Positions 60,941-64,000 of a stretch of 64,000 nucleotides of DNA are shown in pieces (the first letter of the stretch is position 1; each line of letters opens with the position of its first letter). The stretch comes from an uncultured Actinomycetes bacterium (GTDB taxonomy: Bacteria > Actinomycetota > Actinomycetes > S36-B12 > UBA10799). The DNA lies in NCBI GenBank assembly GCA_946803585.1, contig CAMPEQ010000011.1, positions 682,001-746,000 on the forward strand, written 5' to 3'. A program made the position numbers and the translations under genes. The notes beneath the pieces were generated by a model. The model was not told the DNA's origin, made no database searches, and was given only the letters and a program-made list of their open reading frames with translations.

Positions 60941-62421
60941 GGGGTCTCCTGATCAGAGTCAACAGCTTCGGCGAGTTCGAGTACTTGGGAGAGTGGGATG
61001 GGCAGCCAGTCCGGGCGATTCCTGGCCTCGTAAGTAACTTCGTAGAGCGCTTTGTCGAGCACAAGGATTCGGAGTAGCGGACTACTGCGCGGGTCGAATC
61101 CACTCGCGTGGGTGTACCCGTCTAGGAACGCGGTCTGTGCGACCCCCGCCCACGATGAGTCACGCGCTTGGCCGCTGGCTGCGTGCGTCTCATGGTAGTG
61201 ACTTCCGACTGCGTAGTCGAATGATCGCAGCATCCCAGCGATATCTCGCAAAGCAAGATCGGGTTCGCTACGTTCGGCCATTGGTCGGGCTGGTTCACCC
61301 TCGAAGTCCACGAGGATCCAGCCGTACTCGTTTGACCAAAGGACCTGGCCTAGGTGGTAGTCGCCATGGATCCGTTGCAGTGTGGGCCAGGGCGCATCGG
61401 CGGCGGTGGCCAGAATTCGATCGAGTTCGCTCTGTACTTCAAGCAGTTGTGGCGCGATGGCCTCGGCCACCTCCCGACGTCGCTGGATGCTGACCAGAAC
61501 CGAAGTAACGAGTTCATCGCTGGCCGGCACAGTGGGGAAGCAATCGGCGAGGGTGGCATGAACTTGCGCGGTTGCGGCTCCAAGTGCGTAGGCCTTCTCA
61601 CTGAAGTCCGAGTCCGCAGCTACTGCTCCTAGAGCGACTCGCCAGGCATCCTCGACACCAGGGAGGAACTCCTGCATGAACGCGAGATGCCCGACGACGT
61701 CCATCCACTCCCCGCTGAGGTAGCCGATCGGTCGAGGAACTCGATCGCAACCGGCCTCCCATAGGCCCGATTGCAGGACGACATCCGGGTTCTCACCAGC
61801 GTGTAGTAGGCGGAATACCTTGCAGATCAGCGGGTTGAGGTTCGTTCCGTCGGCATCACGGAGCTGGTAGATGATGGAGGTGTTGGACTGCTCGCCCTTC
61901 AGAATCCCACTCGTGACTACCTCGGGCGTTGGAGCCGCCTTCCCGATGCTGTGCGGCTCGATTGTTAGTCCAGCCGATTCACCGATGGCCGTACTGGCTG
62001 ATCCTTGAAGGGCTGTAAGAAGTGCACTCGTATAGGCCATATCCTGGGGACCGTCATACACATGCCAACGGTCGGATTCGGCGCCAACACTGGAGATATA
62101 ACCGCTGTCAGCAGATCGATCGCGGCGAAGAGCCACTGGTACTTGATATAGCTCGGATTCGTCATCGGGGAAGTCACACCGAATCAGCAACACGGCTAGC
62201 TGATTCTCAATCTGAGGCGACGGCAGCGTCGACCCAGCGACTATTCGAAGCTCGCCGCCGCGACCCTTGCTCGCGTACCAGCGTTGGTCGGGCACCCACC
62301 GACAAAGTGCGGCTTCGACCTCCGGGAAGTACGGCAGAATTGCGGCAAGTTCGGAGGTCAGGGGAATCGGCACCACTCCAACGTAGTAGCTGCTGGCATC
62401 GAGCGATAGACGCACGAACAA
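60937..62421 (-). CDS. Maltokinase (Pep2-type)
   Basis: 494 residues. The N-terminal cap is [16 protein letters not shown], typical of actinobacterial maltokinases. The kinase core includes [16 protein letters not shown], the catalytic [13 protein letters not shown], and DFEGEPARP, which binds metal. It makes maltose 1-phosphate from maltose and ATP, feeding the GlgE alpha-glucan route in many actinobacteria; GlgE itself is not in view. Here it lies between the TreS-like gene and TreZ, and its start is 14 bases after the TreZ stop. The presence of both suggests movement of carbon between glycogen and trehalose. Confidence 0.93.
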   Translation of the reverse strand: MFVRLSLDASSYYVGVVPIPLTSELAAILPYFPEVEAALCRWVPDQRWYASKGRGGELRIVAGSTLPSPQIENQLAVLLIRCDFPDDESELYQVPVALRRDRSADSGYISSVGAESDRWHVYDGPQDMAYTSALLTALQGSASTAIGESAGLTIEPHSIGKAAPTPEVVTSGILKGEQSNTSIIYQLRDADGTNLNPLICKVFRLLHAGENPDVVLQSGLWEAGCDRVPRPIGYLSGEWMDVVGHLAFMQEFLPGVEDAWRVALGAVAADSDFSEKAYALGAATAQVHATLADCFPTVPASDELVTSVLVSIQRRREVAEAIAPQLLEVQSELDRILATAADAPWPTLQRIHGDYHLGQVLWSNEYGWILVDFEGEPARPMAERSEPDLALRDIAGMLRSFDYAVGSHYHETHAASGQARDSSWAGVAQTAFLDGYTHASGFDPRSSPLLRILVLDKALYEVTYEARNRPDWLPIPLSQVLELAEAVDSDQETP

Positions 62422-62435
62422 CCTTGATGGTTCGC

Positions 62436-64000
62436 TTACCTAGCGTGTCCGGTCCGAACGACGCCGCTGGCGCCGGGGGCCATGCTGATTTCCACGTTCC
62501 CGTCGCGGTGCTGAGCGTTGAACGATTCCGTCGACGGCCACGCTGCGATCACTGCTGAATCCCCTGCGGGTACTGCAAAAACCTGCGGTTCGTCGCCGAG
62601 GTTCGCGCAGCTAAGCCACTCGCCCCGCGAGAGCAGAATCGCCGCGGGAAGGTCATCGTCCGTCGTCGTGATGCTGACGCGCAACCCGCCCGCAGTCTGT
62701 GAGCTTGGCGCATCTGTCCCCGCCAAGGCGCTACCAAAGCCCGGATGCTCCCGCCGAAGCCCGAGCAGCGTCCGGTACCAGTTAGCCAGGCACTCGCCAG
62801 ACTCGGCGCTGGCTTGCGACCAATCCAATACTGAACGCTCGAACGTTGAGGCCGCTTGTGGATCGGGTACATCTTGGGCCGCCCAGCCGTGGCTTGCAAA
62901 CTCACCGCGTCGGCCGTTGGTCACCAACTGCGCGAGCTGCGGATCTGAGAAGTCCGTGAAGAACTGCCACGGGGTCGACGCCGACCATTCCTGGCCCATG
63001 AACAGCATCGGTGTGTAGGGAAGACTCAGCAGGATCGTCGCCGCTGCCGCTTGTGCATCTAGGTCAACGAGGTGAGATAGCCGGTCACCGGTTGCACGAT
63101 TACCGACCTGGTCATGTGTCTGTACCGACACGATGAACCGCCACGGATCGACCAAGGTGAAGTCCACCGGCCGTCCATGGGATCGACCCCGGAAACTAGA
63201 CCACGTTCCGTCGTGCAGGAATGCGCGTTCCAACGTGTAGCAAACTGCCGGGGCAGTGGCGAAGTCGCCGTAGTACCCGACGTCCTCACCGGTGATGAGC
63301 CAGTGCAGAGCGTGGTGCACGTCGTCATCCCATTGAGCCGTGAGTCCGAGGCCACCGTTGTCGACGTCCGTAACGGTCCGCGCATCGTTTCGGTCAGACT
63401 CAGCGGTGACTTCGATGGTTCGGTTGGCGCTAGCGGCCTCCAACCGGACCGCCTCGCCTAGCTCCTCTAAGTAGGTCAGCGCTCGATCGTCAACGAGCTC
63501 GTGGACGGCGTCCATCCGTAGCCCGTCGAGATGGAAGTCGCGGATCCAACCGATCGTCGTATCGATCAGGATAGTGCGCACATCGTCGGAGCCGACATCG
63601 TCAAGATTCACCGCACCGCCCCAAGGAGTCTGGTGTTTGTCGGTGAGTAGTGGGCCGAAGCTGTCCCAGTAGTTACCCGAAGGTCCTAGGTGGTTGTGAA
63701 CGACGTCGAGGATGACCGCGAGCCCGCGTTGGTGGCAGCTATCGACGAATCGGCACAGCGCATCCGGCCCGCCGTAGCTGTCGTTGACCGCGTTGAAAGC
63801 GACACCGTCGTACCCCCACCCACGGCCACCGTCGAATGCCGCCAATGGCATGAGTTCAACGTGGGTGACTCCGAGATCGACGAGCCAATCTAGTCGTGTT
63901 TGCGCAGCATCCAGTGTCCCGACAGAAGTGAAGGTTCCGATGTGTAGCTCGTAGATGCAGCCGGAATCAGCGATCGAGTGGCCACGCCAGTCGTCATCTC
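62436..64000 (-). CDS. treZ: Malto-oligosyltrehalose trehalohydrolase TreZ, N-terminus outside window
   Basis: About 521 C-terminal codons are visible; the gene enters at the right edge. The reading frame continues above the internal Met at 63851 (SGCIYELHIGTFTS and LDWLVDLGVTHVEL are typical of TreZ), so 63851 is not the start. GH13 features: VILDVVHNHLGP, FHLDGLRMDAVHELVDD (nucleophile), TIEVTAESDRND (acid/base) and VQTHDQVGNR. The C-terminal beta domain closes the protein. It releases trehalose from maltooligosyl-trehalose made by TreY; treY may lie beyond the edge. Confidence 0.93.
   Translation of the reverse strand, partial: DDDWRGHSIADSGCIYELHIGTFTSVGTLDAAQTRLDWLVDLGVTHVELMPLAAFDGGRGWGYDGVAFNAVNDSYGGPDALCRFVDSCHQRGLAVILDVVHNHLGPSGNYWDSFGPLLTDKHQTPWGGAVNLDDVGSDDVRTILIDTTIGWIRDFHLDGLRMDAVHELVDDRALTYLEELGEAVRLEAASANRTIEVTAESDRNDARTVTDVDNGGLGLTAQWDDDVHHALHWLITGEDVGYYGDFATAPAVCYTLERAFLHDGTWSSFRGRSHGRPVDFTLVDPWRFIVSVQTHDQVGNRATGDRLSHLVDLDAQAAAATILLSLPYTPMLFMGQEWSASTPWQFFTDFSDPQLAQLVTNGRRGEFASHGWAAQDVPDPQAASTFERSVLDWSQASAESGECLANWYRTLLGLRREHPGFGSALAGTDAPSSQTAGGLRVSITTTDDDLPAAILLSRGEWLSCANLGDEPQVFAVPAGDSAVIAAWPSTESFNAQHRDGNVEISMAPGASGVVRTGHAR

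Overview
The window is chromosomal DNA of a moderately high-GC actinobacterium. The order rpsF-ssb-rpsR-rplI-dnaB, with a GT87-type membrane protein next to rpsF, is the usual actinomycete arrangement. The FemAB-like peptidyltransferase, many lipoproteins, GTG starts and the TreS-like/maltokinase/TreZ cluster fit the same group. The genus cannot be named from what is visible here.

Region by region. 1-7.3 kb: cell-envelope genes on the minus strand (GT87-like membrane protein, alanine racemase-fold protein, FemAB ligase), endonuclease IV, the ribosomal/SSB cluster, a secreted M14-like peptidase and a low-molecular-weight phosphatase. 7.3-9.0 kb: a cluster of DnaA-box-like sites and then dnaB. 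9,032-32,160: a complete Tn7-like transposon inserted 12 bp after the dnaB stop codon. It has 25-bp terminal inverted repeats with one mismatch and a perfect 5-bp target duplication (GCGCT). It carries tnsA, tnsB, tnsC and two tniQ-family genes. 32.2-36 kb: a decayed region with a 5'-truncated paralogue, a broken alcohol dehydrogenase, tandem DUF6328-like genes and a DUF2804-like gene. 36-52 kb: dienelactone hydrolase, two near-twin fasciclin lipoproteins, a five-gene MacAB-type efflux operon facing a two-component system, a serine-hydrolase-fold lipoprotein without its SxxK motif, and CNNM/CorC proteins. 52-64 kb: a DHA2-family exporter, an SDR/AraC pair, a lipoprotein with an aerolysin-like segment, and a trehalose/maltose cluster cut by the window edge.

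The transposon cargo is the most interesting part. A BlaI/CopY-type repressor and an M56 (BlaR1-like) membrane protease sit beside a copper set: a Ycf48-like lipoprotein, a CopC-CopD fusion, a P1B-type ATPase with an unusual CPD motif, a DUF2752 protein and a DUF305 lipoprotein. Palindromes of the form (C)TACTAT-N5-ATAGTA lie upstream of the repressor, the copper operon, the DUF305 gene and an L,D-transpeptidase gene. This suggests one copper-responsive regulon that includes a cell-wall crosslinking enzyme. Near the right end is a two-gene cassette, a coiled-coil protein plus a DUF4041/GIY-YIG-like nuclease, which is a plausible defence module. No CRISPR array or cas gene was seen, so targeting is probably TniQ/TnsD-like, and the dnaB 3' end is the likely attachment site.

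Method limits: calls rest on reading motifs and alignments by eye; no database search was possible.
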